The notes under the pieces are model-generated. The model made no database searches and was not told where the DNA came from. It saw only the letters and a program-made list of their open reading frames with translations. This document shows positions 52,539 through 59,835 of a stretch of 64,000 nt of DNA, one piece after another. The DNA is from Elizabethkingia meningoseptica_A (GTDB lineage Bacteria > Bacteroidota > Bacteroidia > Flavobacteriales > Weeksellaceae). Positions within the stretch are counted from its first letter, which is position 1, and every line of letters starts with the position of its first letter. A program made the position numbers and the translations under genes. The stretch is from positions 558,001 to 622,000 of the forward strand of contig NZ_JBJDLK010000002.1 in the NCBI RefSeq assembly GCF_045762675.1, in the 5' to 3' direction.

Positions 52539-52579
52539 AATAACAGAGGCTGTCTATATAGACAGCCACTTGTGTTATT
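52539..52579. terminator. Hairpin related to the yceI terminator (copy 2)
   Basis: AATAACAGAGGCTGTC at 52539-52554 pairs with GACAGCC and the following TTGTGTTATT. It is the same hairpin as at 47747 and 56856, here about 100 bases after the anti-sigma stop. Confidence 0.7.
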
Positions 52580-52593
52580 AATAATATAATAAC

Positions 52594-52643
52594 TTATTTT
52601 TAGCTTTTACATCGATTGCGATTTCAATGTCTTTATCGATGTC
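52594..52643 (-). pseudogene. Truncated yceI tail (copy 2)
   Basis: This fragment matches the 3' end of the yceI gene at 56908 and copy 1 at 47805. It has lost one A in the final lysine codons, so the normal stop is out of frame. It abuts the left end of the second REP-like element exactly as copy 1 does. Confidence 0.7.
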
Positions 52644-52793
52644 GCGGATTTGTAATCCGTGACTTAATACCTTTTCCCCATAAAACAACCTCAACATCTA
52701 TCACACTATCTAAATATGCATAATTAAAATCTTAATCCTTGGTTCTGTTACTCTTCTATCTTTCTTTTTGAAAAGCACGGATTAGAAATCCGC
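52644..52793. repeat. REP/MITE-like element, copy 2
   Basis: Left end GCGGATTTGTAATCCGTG at 52644-52661, right end CACGGATTAGAAATCCGC at 52776-52793 with one mismatch. The interior is nearly identical to copy 1 at 47856. Confidence 0.85.
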
Positions 52794-52824
52794 GCTATCG
52801 GGTGTAAGGGCTTTTAGCTTTATT

Positions 52825-53640
52825 CTATTTATAATCAATCTTTTTATCAAGTTCTATAATATTATCATTCTTCTTTATGAATTCCTGAGTAGAAAGTGTA
52901 GCTTCTCTAAAATCTAGTTTCGTAACTCCCCCATTACCATCGTCTTTCACCGCTTTATATCCTCCTGCTTTTACAAATGAATAAGGATCGGTATAGAAAT
53001 CCTGCTGAACCTTTTTAAATGTTTCCCAGGTTATTTCCTTGGCTCCTTGTATTGAAAAGTTGGTGTTAGAATTAAATTTTCGAATTTTCACTAATTTAAA
53101 TATATATTCATGATTCGAATCTTCAATTTGAACTATTAATCCTGGCAGACCATGAAAAACATATGGTCCTTCCTGTATCTGAATTTCCTGTGTAAACCAA
53201 GCTGTCCAATGTCTTCCCCCATAATCTGTCTCAGCTTTTTGGCATTGTATTTCGCCTATTTTTTGAGTATCTGACAAAAGTTTCCAATTAAATTTTGCAT
53301 CAATATTAATGTAAAATTTATCTAGGCTGACAGGGGAAACAATATACTTTGTAACTATATTCTTCTTTAGATCCTTTTTAATATAGATTTGATCATTATA
53401 ATTATTATTATACGCGAACCCATAGCTTCCATTATAGTTTATTAATGAATCAGACTGCCTTCGAAAATCATCGCGGAAAACAGATTCATTACCAATTATA
53501 TCTAAAAAAAAAGTTTTTGCTTTAGTGCTAGTACTGTTTGTTGATGGCTTAAATGTAAGCTCATATATTATTGATGAATTTTGTGCCGAAAAAAAAGAAG
53601 ACACAAAAATTATTATTATTAAAATTATTCTTATATACAT
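52825..53640 (-). CDS. GLPGLI family protein
   Basis: A 271-residue exported protein with a hydrophobic signal (IILIIIIFVSSFFSAQ) and the family's namesake motif in YVFHGLPGLIVQIEDSNHEYIFKLVKI near residue 165. IGEIQCQKAETDYGGRHWTAWFTQEI is the usual preceding block. Function is unknown. It lies downstream of a double-glycine-leader peptide gene with a hairpin between, an arrangement that I recall for other Chryseobacterium-group genomes. Confidence 0.9.
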   Translation of the reverse strand: MYIRIILIIIIFVSSFFSAQNSSIIYELTFKPSTNSTSTKAKTFFLDIIGNESVFRDDFRRQSDSLINYNGSYGFAYNNNYNDQIYIKKDLKKNIVTKYIVSPVSLDKFYINIDAKFNWKLLSDTQKIGEIQCQKAETDYGGRHWTAWFTQEIQIQEGPYVFHGLPGLIVQIEDSNHEYIFKLVKIRKFNSNTNFSIQGAKEITWETFKKVQQDFYTDPYSFVKAGGYKAVKDDGNGGVTKLDFREATLSTQEFIKKNDNIIELDKKIDYK

Positions 53641-53656
53641 TGTATCCCAATTTAGA

Positions 53657-53687
53657 AAACTCCCTTTAGACTTTTCTAAAAGGAGTT
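53657..53687 (-). terminator. Hairpin between the GG-leader peptide and GLPGLI genes
   Basis: On the minus strand AACTCCTTTTAGA-aaag-TCTAAAGGGAGTT is followed by a short TTTC. It may partly terminate or process the transcript, so that the peptide is made in excess over the GLPGLI protein. Confidence 0.65.
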
Positions 53688-53705
53688 AAACATTAATTTA
53701 AAGAA

Positions 53706-53885
53706 TTAAATGCATCTCCATGCAGTCCAAGTTCCGTTAGCATAGTCTTTTCCATAAAAAATTCCACATTCTAAACCATATTGTCCACATGTATCATTTT
53801 TTCCTGGTGAACACATACTTGCAGGCACCTGCCCTCCTTTTAAATTTTTCAAATCGTTTCTTGAAAGTTGTTTTATTTTTTTCAT
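53706..53885 (-). CDS. Cys-rich peptide with bacteriocin-type double-glycine leader
   Basis: A 59-residue frame starting MKKIKQLSRNDLKNLKGG, a classical double-glycine leader of the type cleaved by C39-peptidase ABC exporters. The predicted mature peptide has 41 residues with cysteines at precursor positions 25, 33, 40 and 58 and aromatic residues near the end (WTAWRCI). Two disulfides are possible. I know such leaders from secreted bacteriocin-like peptides of the Chryseobacterium group. No C39 exporter or modification enzyme is within the window. Confidence 0.8.
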   Translation of the reverse strand: MKKIKQLSRNDLKNLKGGQVPASMCSPGKNDTCGQYGLECGIFYGKDYANGTWTAWRCI

Positions 53886-54037
53886 TTTTTATAAATTTAA
53901 TGATTAAGTATTACGAATTTATTTACTTTTTTTGAATAAATTGTTTAACATAATATATTTTTTATCATAAAATTTGTTAAAAAATTAAAAAAATCCCGAT
54001 TTTTCGGAGATACACCAAATCACATCCCGCTGATGCC

Positions 54038-54196
54038 GCGGATCTGTAATCCATTACTTAATATCTTTTCCCCATAAAACAACCTCAACGTCTATCACAC
54101 TATCTAAATCTGCATAATTAAACTCGTAATCCTTAGGTTCGTTACTCTTCTATCTTTCTTTTGAAAAGCATGGAAAAGCACGGATTACAAATCCGC
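54038..54196. repeat. REP/MITE-like element, copy 3
   Basis: Left end GCGGATCTGTAATCCATT (degenerate) at 54038-54055 and right end CACGGATTACAAATCCGC at 54179-54196. The right side has a small internal duplication of GGAAAAGCA-like sequence. No yceI tail is attached to this copy. The rest of the gap between 53886 and 54232 shows no gene. Confidence 0.8.
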
Positions 54197-54232
54197 GCTA
54201 TCGGGTAATTCAAATATCTAAAAAAGGTTAGT

Positions 54233-55039
54233 TCATTCAGAAGGATGATAAATTTTAATAGCCTTATATTTATCTCGAAATTTAGTAAAATGTAACTTTA
54301 ACTTTTGTATAGTTGATCTCTTTGTATTAGGGCTTTTCTTTGCTGTTGCTAAGTTAGTATAAGAAACGTCATGCGTACAAATTGAAATTTTGCCATCATC
54401 CCAAAAATCTAAACCAAAAGAATTAATTCCTATAAAATTTTCTAGTCTTTGTGCTTGTAATCGTTTTAATTGATTCTCTGAAGACCACATTGAAAAATAA
54501 TCCATCTTAACATAGAATGTTTCATCTAAAAAATTTTTTGCTTCCCACTCTTCAACTTCTATATCTATTAATGGAAAAAAATTTATAATTGCTTTCTCAG
54601 CTTCTTTCAAAGGTTCAGTCATGCAAACATGAATAAGACAAATAATAGGAAATCCATCATTAACTAAGCCTTTAATTTGCGTTACGCCTAATGAATTAGC
54701 ATTCCTATATGGTTTTACTCTAGTAGGTTTTAACACTTTAACCTCATAAACACTGCTATGCTCAAAATATATTTGTTTATTATTAAAAGGGATGATTATT
54801 ATATCTATGTCCCCTGGCTTTCTACCTTTCTCTAGCCCTAGTTCTTCACGGAGAATATTTTTAGCAGCATATACACCTTCATAATTCCAGTATGCCTCAG
54901 GATTGGGCCAATAAATCCCACCTAGAAAAGCTCGCAAATCACTTCCAATTTCATTATTCCATCCTAGTAAAAGTTCTATAACCTCATTTTCTGTTAAGGT
55001 TTTGTAAATCTTAATACGATTAAAAAATGGATCAGTCAA
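54233..55039 (-). CDS. PD-(D/E)XK nuclease-like orphan protein
   Basis: A 268-residue soluble protein. The block GLEKGRKPGDIDIIIIPF followed about 20 residues later by VYEVKVLKPTRVKPYRNANSLGVTQIKGLVNDGF resembles the D-x(n)-ExK active site of PD-(D/E)XK nucleases, with aspartates in GDID and Glu-Val-Lys on the next strand. I do not recognise the family. AT content is high and it lies between a REP-like element and an AT-rich gap, suggesting acquired DNA. A role in defence or restriction is only a guess. Confidence 0.55.
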   Translation of the reverse strand: MTDPFFNRIKIYKTLTENEVIELLLGWNNEIGSDLRAFLGGIYWPNPEAYWNYEGVYAAKNILREELGLEKGRKPGDIDIIIIPFNNKQIYFEHSSVYEVKVLKPTRVKPYRNANSLGVTQIKGLVNDGFPIICLIHVCMTEPLKEAEKAIINFFPLIDIEVEEWEAKNFLDETFYVKMDYFSMWSSENQLKRLQAQRLENFIGINSFGLDFWDDGKISICTHDVSYTNLATAKKSPNTKRSTIQKLKLHFTKFRDKYKAIKIYHPSE

Positions 55040-55452
55040 AATATGGTAATATATTCAAATACAATCAGTTAAATATAAGAAAAAAAACAAATTAATAAAA
55101 CAGGAATTATATTATAATTTATTTTAAAATTTTAGTTATAATTTTTATCAAATATGGCATAAATGAGTCATACTCGCAAAGTAAATCCCATTATAACATT
55201 GGTTATAAGGCATAATAGAAAATTTATTGCAAAATAAATTTACAAAATCATAGAAAAAAGATTTACTTAATGGCTAAGCTAAAAATAGAAAACTCTTATG
55301 AAATTTTCTACTAATAATTTTAAAATAAATTGAGCTGTTAAATATCAGACAATCATATATTCACTAATAATAAAACTTTCATTTTTATTAGCATTATGGA
55401 AAACCGTAATACCAATAGAGCCTTTAGCTTTAAATTTGAATAAATTATAAAA
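55040..55452. other. AT-rich gap with one promoter element
   Basis: No gene is visible in this strongly AT-rich stretch. TAAATTTG at 55431-55438 is a perfect -7 box for the lipoprotein gene at 55453, 15 bases before its ATG. Confidence 0.55.
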
Positions 55453-55797
55453 ATGAAAACGCTTTACTACTCTTTATTGTTTCTAGTATTTACAGTCTCA
55501 TGTACTAGTTCTTCGCAACATAATGTTCTAAAATTTACAAAATTAGAATATGGTGAAAAATGGCCATTTTCCGTGGAGGAAATTGAAGTTTATTGTTCCG
55601 GTTATAAAGAAATTTATTGTAAAGCAGATAATGGAAAAATTTATGCCTTAAACGGATCTGCTAAAGGCGCTTCGCATAACAATCCTGCTATTAGCAAGAT
55701 TGAAGAAATATGGCTTGATGACCCAAATTGGGCTGGATTAAAGATTTCATATGGAGATTTTATCACTAAAGGCCTGGAACTTTGCGAAAGTAAATAA
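55453..55797 (+). CDS. Small lipoprotein, DUF2511-like
   Basis: A 114-residue protein with a lipobox signal (YSLLFLVFTVSC). The domain KWPFSVEEIEVYCSGYKEIYCKADNGKIYALNGSAKG and the ending ISYGDFITKGLELC resemble DUF2511 proteins. Function is unknown. It stands alone on the plus strand between two AT-rich segments. Confidence 0.7.
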   Translation: MKTLYYSLLFLVFTVSCTSSSQHNVLKFTKLEYGEKWPFSVEEIEVYCSGYKEIYCKADNGKIYALNGSAKGASHNNPAISKIEEIWLDDPNWAGLKISYGDFITKGLELCESK

Positions 55798-55803
55798 TAA
55801 AGA

Positions 55804-56211
55804 CTACTTCCCCTGAATTAACCTCTCCAACTTCTCAATCATTTCTTTTTGTTGTTGAAGCATTCGTTCATAAAGCTCAACCATTTTATCGAGAGGATTA
55901 AAAGTACAATTAAGATAACCTGAATTGTTGGCTACAGAACCTTCATGGAATGTATTTGCGATGATATTTACCGCTTATTCCTCGTCAAAATTTTCGATCG
56001 CCTCTACAGGAATTTTCAACACGGCAGAAATTTGTTGAAGAATAGATGTTTCTATGGTTTCCTTTTGTTCCAGTAAAGAAATCTTTTTCTGATTCCAGTC
56101 TTCACCAAGTTCATAGGCAAGGGCATCCTGTTTGATTCCTAACATTTCACGGAAACGTTTCACGTTGCGACCCTGATGTATTTTGCGATGTGGTGTAGCG
56201 GTATCTGTCAT
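55804..56211 (-). pseudogene. XRE-family regulator interrupted by an in-frame stop
   Basis: Codons 1-78 encode an XRE helix-turn-helix protein (GRNVKRFREMLGIKQDALAYELGEDWNQKKISLLEQ). A TAA at 55975-55977 then stops it. The same frame continues for 56 codons as VNIIANTFHEGSVANNSGYLNCTFNPLDK and ends in a coiled-coil-like VELYERMLQQQKEMIEKLERLIQGK, which matches the C-terminus of full-length regulators of this type as I recall them. The gene was probably 135 residues long before the nonsense change. The truncated HTH protein may still be made. Confidence 0.75.
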
Positions 56212-56215
56212 AAGG

Positions 56216-56223
56216 CAAATATA
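56216..56223 (-). promoter_or_regulatory. -7 box of the XRE regulator gene
   Basis: TATATTTG on the minus strand ends four bases before the ATG at 56211, implying a leaderless mRNA. Confidence 0.5.
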
Positions 56224-56353
56224 ATTCTTTTTACAAGTGGTAAATTACGGAAATTTCTGCATCAATCTATAATTTATGGATATAAATCACATAAAATATA
56301 CTTTGTTGAAAAAGCAGCAAAACTAAAAAGCCAACAGTACAAAACAAAACATC

Positions 56354-56391
56354 TAAAAAAAGTCATTCAATTATATGAATGACTTTTTTAG
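56354..56391. terminator. Bidirectional terminator
   Basis: AAAAAGTCATTCA-attata-TGAATGACTTTTT with A and T runs on both sides, downstream of the small lipoprotein gene at 56428. Confidence 0.88.
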
Positions 56392-56427
56392 CTGATAATT
56401 AGAATATACTCCTATCTTGGAATTTAT

Positions 56428-56751
56428 TTATGGAACATAATAATAAATTCTTAAATGCCCTTTTTTTGCTTTATAAGCTTTATATGAAATAGATATGGGA
56501 TCAGTATATCTATCAAGTATTAAAGAATCATTTATTTTCCCTGCTGGATATTTTGTTGTTCCATTGATAATTATAGAATCATCTACTTCACCTTGTATTT
56601 TTAAATGTAATGAAAATATGTTTTTTCTATGAGTCTTTACTGAAAATATTGTATCTCTAGTAATATTTTTAACAGTCCATAGCCCCTTATCTTCTTGTTT
56701 ACATGAAATAATAGATAGTATCAGAACTAAAAAAATGATATTTTTTTTCAT
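56428..56751 (-). CDS. Small lipoprotein of unknown function
   Basis: A 107-residue protein with signal and lipobox (FLVLILSIISC). The mature part is beta-rich (HLKIQGEVDDSIIINGTTKYPAGKINDSLILD) and ends HLRIYYYVP. I do not recognise a family. It is a single-gene unit with its own terminator. Confidence 0.6.
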   Translation of the reverse strand: MKKNIIFLVLILSIISCKQEDKGLWTVKNITRDTIFSVKTHRKNIFSLHLKIQGEVDDSIIINGTTKYPAGKINDSLILDRYTDPISISYKAYKAKKGHLRIYYYVP

Positions 56752-56855
56752 TTATATGTATTTGAAGGTATTAATTTTGTTATTCCATCTACGGGCTCTC
56801 CAATTTCATTTATATGCACTTCTCAGACAGCAAGGCCCTTACCTTCCCCACTCAA

Positions 56856-56893
56856 AATAACAGAGGCTGTCTATAAGGACAGCCTCTGTTATT
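56856..56893 (-). terminator. Terminator of the yceI lipoprotein gene
   Basis: AATAACAGAGGCTGTC and its perfect 16-base complement at 56878-56893 enclose TATAAG. It lies 15 bases after the yceI stop. Degenerate copies occur at 47747 and 52539. Confidence 0.85.
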
Positions 56894-56907
56894 AAAAATA
56901 GGATAAC

Positions 56908-57579
56908 TTATTTTTTAGCTTTTACATCGATTGCAATTTCAATGTCTTTGCTGATCATCCATTCTGCAGGGTTTGCTTCAGTAGTACCGAATTTAATTCC
57001 CCAATCTGCTCTGTTCACTGTAAATTTAGCCTGAATAGCTGCTGTATTATCTGCAACATCCACTTTAGCAGGGAAAGTAACGTTCATTGTTTTTCCTAAT
57101 AATGTAAGGTTTCCGCTTACCGTTTTATTAGCGCCTGCAACAGCATCTTTTGGTGCTTCTTTCAAATCTGTTACGCTGGTAATTTTAAAATCAGAAACAG
57201 GATTTTTCTCTACATCAAAGAAGTCAGGATTTTTCAAGTGTGCTTCAAGTTCAGCAGGTTTTTTGTCTGCTTCTGTTACTGAAGCCGGATCAACTTTAAT
57301 AGAAGTCATATCGATATTGAAGTTACCAGCTGTTACTTGCCCTCCTTCGATGCTTATATCTCCTGATTTCACATTAAGAGTTCCCCAACGAGGTGCAAAT
57401 CCACCTTTATGGAAAGCCTTCCAATTCACTACAGAAGTCGCTGTATCTACCGTTAACTGTTCTCCTTTGCTTTCTGCAACAGTCTGCTCAGTCGCTACTG
57501 ATGTATCTGTTTTTGCTTTGTTACATGATGCTGCAAGCAAACCTATTCCCACTAATGCTAGTACACTAATTTTTTTCAT
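56908..57579 (-). CDS. YceI-family lipoprotein
   Basis: A 223-residue lipoprotein with lipobox LLAASC (cysteine near residue 19) and a Thr/Ala-rich linker. The YceI domain then follows: SVVNWKAFHKGGFAPRWGTLNVKSGDISIEGGQ, FNIDMTSIKVDPASV, HLKNPDFFDVEKNPVSDFKITSV and VNRADWGIKFGT. It should bind an isoprenoid or lipid in the periplasm. Its 3' end is the parent of the two tail fragments near 47.8 and 52.6 kb. It lies just downstream of the carotenoid operon on the same strand but has its own promoter. Confidence 0.9.
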   Translation of the reverse strand: MKKISVLALVGIGLLAASCNKAKTDTSVATEQTVAESKGEQLTVDTATSVVNWKAFHKGGFAPRWGTLNVKSGDISIEGGQVTAGNFNIDMTSIKVDPASVTEADKKPAELEAHLKNPDFFDVEKNPVSDFKITSVTDLKEAPKDAVAGANKTVSGNLTLLGKTMNVTFPAKVDVADNTAAIQAKFTVNRADWGIKFGTTEANPAEWMISKDIEIAIDVKAKK

Positions 57580-57617
57580 ATTGTTGAACTGTTTAAAAAG
57601 TTTATTGTTTTCGGGGA

Positions 57618-57625
57618 CAAAAATA
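57618..57625 (-). promoter_or_regulatory. -7 box of the yceI lipoprotein gene
   Basis: TATTTTTG on the minus strand, 38 bases before the ATG at 57579. Confidence 0.5.
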
Positions 57626-57751
57626 GAAAAAACAGAATTGGCTTCGCCTTAACATACATCAAGAAATACGTTTTTCTGTTTTTCAGGATGAACTCTTTTA
57701 TAAGCTAAAGTTATTCAGGAAACTTTCTGACTAAGCCATTTATGATCAAAT

Positions 57752-58450
57752 CTATTTTTGCGGACTAAATCTGCTTTTGAATAGTTTAAAGAAATAGATG
57801 TTTAATAAAAACTGGCTGTAACCGTAAACTGCATCTTCAACAGGAATAGTAAACATTCTGACCCCTAAAAACTCATGCGGATTATAATTAACAACCGGAG
57901 ACTCAATTACAGAACCTGTAAGTATTCCGTTTACAGCAAAAAAACCAGGCATAAGGATTAAATAAGTTAAGGATGCCTGCCCTATCCACTCGCTTTTGGC
58001 TATAAAATGAAGACAAAAAAGTGTCACTAAAGTAACGACACATGTAACAAGTGTATAGTTCCTGTCATGATATAAAAGCCCTGTAACAACAAGTAAGATG
58101 AAAGACAGGAATACAATAATGTTATTGAATGTATTAGCCCAGCTTAGATTAAAAAATTTATCCAGGCAGAAATAGGTAAAAACACACGAAAAGGGAATGC
58201 AATAAAAAAACAGCCATTCCTCCAGCGGGAGGCCGGCTATTAGAATACCTAATGTATAGCGGGTATCAAACCACCATACTCCGGTTTTTGTAAACCAGAT
58301 ATCCCAGATAATAAAAGGAACTGCCACCACGGTGGAAGACAATAAGAATATACCGAAAAACCTGTTAAATTGTATTCTTTTGTCAAAAGAGGCGATAAAA
58401 CAGATGATGATGGTGAAGAAAATTACAAGTATGTAAGTATATTGCTGCAT
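57752..58450 (-). CDS. crtY: Lycopene cyclase (fused CrtYc-CrtYd type)
   Basis: A 232-residue membrane protein with about seven transmembrane segments. It contains two cyclase repeats. The first has FTKTGVWWFDTRYTLGILIAGLPLEEWLFFYCIPFSCVF, with the PLEE motif near residue 77. The second has IESPVVNYNPHEFLGVRMFTIPVEDAVYG, with the PVED motif near 203. It converts lycopene to beta-carotene. Its ATG overlaps the crtZ stop by one base. It is the last gene of the operon. Confidence 0.9.
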   Translation of the reverse strand: MQQYTYILVIFFTIIICFIASFDKRIQFNRFFGIFLLSSTVVAVPFIIWDIWFTKTGVWWFDTRYTLGILIAGLPLEEWLFFYCIPFSCVFTYFCLDKFFNLSWANTFNNIIVFLSFILLVVTGLLYHDRNYTLVTCVVTLVTLFCLHFIAKSEWIGQASLTYLILMPGFFAVNGILTGSVIESPVVNYNPHEFLGVRMFTIPVEDAVYGYSQFLLNIYFFKLFKSRFSPQK

Positions 58451-58905
58451 TACTTTTTATTAAAATATATTTTAAAATATTTGACGGGAACCCATAAAAA
58501 ACCAAAGCACTCGCCTTCTTCCCTTCCCAGATGTTTATGATGTTGCTTGTGAGCGCGGCGAATTGCCAAAAGATAAGGGTTCCGGGTATTCCTGAAAATT
58601 TTTGTTCTTTGATGGATAAAGATATCATGTACAAAAAAATAAGCTATTCCGTAAATGGTGATACCCAAACCTATATAAAAAAGATAATTAAGTCCCCGGT
58701 TAACACCTGAATAAATTAATATAATGGCAGGTATGGCGAAAATAACAAAGAATAAATCGTTTCTTTCCAAAGGTCCTTCATTACTATGATCATGATGATC
58801 CCGATGCAATATCCATAAAAATCCGTGCATTACATATTTATGGATAAGCCATGTTGCGCCTTCCATTACAATAAATACGAATAAAACGATCAAAAAATTC
58901 ATCAT
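58450..58905 (-). CDS. crtZ: Beta-carotene hydroxylase
   Basis: CrtZ hydroxylates beta-carotene to zeaxanthin. From MMNFLIVLFVF the protein has 151 residues and the di-iron histidine motifs HKYVMH, HRDHHDH, VHDIFIHQR and RAHKQHHKH of the fatty acid hydroxylase superfamily. The open frame starts earlier, inside the SRPBCC gene, but the ATG at 58905 gives family length and sits two bases after the SRPBCC stop. Confidence 0.95.
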   Translation of the reverse strand: MMNFLIVLFVFIVMEGATWLIHKYVMHGFLWILHRDHHDHSNEGPLERNDLFFVIFAIPAIILIYSGVNRGLNYLFYIGLGITIYGIAYFFVHDIFIHQRTKIFRNTRNPYLLAIRRAHKQHHKHLGREEGECFGFLWVPVKYFKIYFNKK

Positions 58906-58906
58906 A

Positions 58907-59371
58907 TTATTTTTTTTCGTTAAAATACATTTCAAGGAAGCTGTACCGAAAGTCAAAAATCTGGTTAAGCCTTTTATGTACAAATAATTCGTGAGCGAGT
59001 CTGCCTAAAAATCCCAGAGGTAATTCATAATTAATCCTGTCTTTCATTAAAACGCCCTTTTCATTTGGAATAAATTCATGAAAATGATGCCAATATTTAT
59101 AAGGTCCTTTTGATTGAAAATCTGCAAAACTTCTTTGGAAACTTACCTGTGTTATTTTGGTTTTCCACTTTACAGATATTCCTAATAACGGCGAAACAAG
59201 ATAGTCAATCTCCATTCCTTCATATATGGGAATATCACTCAGGTCTGAAAGCACAATAAACTTCATATCCGGCGGTGTTATTTTAGACAGGTTCATAGGA
59301 GAAGAAAAAAAATCCCATACCTTTTCTATATCACAATTCAGTTGCTGCTCTCTGTACAATCGGTATCTCAT
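58907..59371 (-). CDS. SRPBCC (START-like) ligand-binding protein in the carotenoid operon
   Basis: A 154-residue soluble protein: YREQQLNCDIEKVWDFFSSPMNLSKITPPDMKF, VKWKTKITQVSFQRSFADFQSKGPYKYWHHFHEF and MKDRINYELPLGFLGRLAHELFVHKRL. These are typical of SRPBCC/START-like proteins that bind hydrophobic molecules. Within a crt operon it may chaperone a carotenoid or intermediate. It overlaps the preceding gene by four bases. Confidence 0.85.
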   Translation of the reverse strand: MRYRLYREQQLNCDIEKVWDFFSSPMNLSKITPPDMKFIVLSDLSDIPIYEGMEIDYLVSPLLGISVKWKTKITQVSFQRSFADFQSKGPYKYWHHFHEFIPNEKGVLMKDRINYELPLGFLGRLAHELFVHKRLNQIFDFRYSFLEMYFNEKK

Positions 59372-59835
59372 TTTGAATGCTTTAAAAGTTTATCTATATT
59401 TTTCAATAAAACGGGAGACCTTATTTCACGTCTGTTATTTTCAATAAACAGCTGATCTTCTTTTATATTTTTATTATAGCCCAAAAACGATGGTGCGTTC
59501 TTTTGTACCGATAATCTTATAAATCTGATTTCTATATTATCCGGCTGCATTTTTATAGCCGATTCTATATTCTTTTTACCTCTGCCAAATGTTTTTAGCT
59601 TGGATATCGGGTTGCTGGCATGCTTTGCCCAAATCGTCTGAAAACCTCCTAAATAAGCTAAAAATATAGTTTCATCACTTACCTGCTGCAAATCTTTTAT
59701 CATGTTATCACATAGTGTTTTATCTGCTACAGCTTTATCATAATAACTGCGCACAAGCTCTAAATTCGGTATCTCTTTATCCGTATCAAAAAACATGAGT
59801 AACGGAAAAACTGACAGGAAAAACAGCTTCATCAT
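59368..59835 (-). CDS. Exported unknown protein in the carotenoid operon
   Basis: A 155-residue protein with a signal-like N-terminus (MKLFFLSVFPLLMFF) and a helical remainder including ETIFLAYLGGFQTIWAKHASNPISKLKTFGRGKKNIESAIK. I cannot name the family; comparable proteins occur in flavobacterial carotenoid operons as I recall. It overlaps crtB and the SRPBCC gene by four bases each, so it is surely co-translated. Confidence 0.72.
   Translation of the reverse strand: MMKLFFLSVFPLLMFFDTDKEIPNLELVRSYYDKAVADKTLCDNMIKDLQQVSDETIFLAYLGGFQTIWAKHASNPISKLKTFGRGKKNIESAIKMQPDNIEIRFIRLSVQKNAPSFLGYNKNIKEDQLFIENNRREIRSPVLLKNIDKLLKHSK

Noticed and set aside
47747..54196. CRISPR array suggested by the repeated units in this region
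   Set aside because: Units are about 150 bases with terminal inverted repeats, spaced by kilobases and without regular spacers or cas genes.
56176..56382. 68-codon plus-strand frame
   Set aside because: It overlaps the XRE gene start and a terminator, and has low-complexity Lys-rich sequence.
58906..58983. Longer crtZ reading frame starting inside the SRPBCC gene
   Set aside because: The extra residues are unlike CrtZ and the ATG at 58905 fits the operon's coupled starts.
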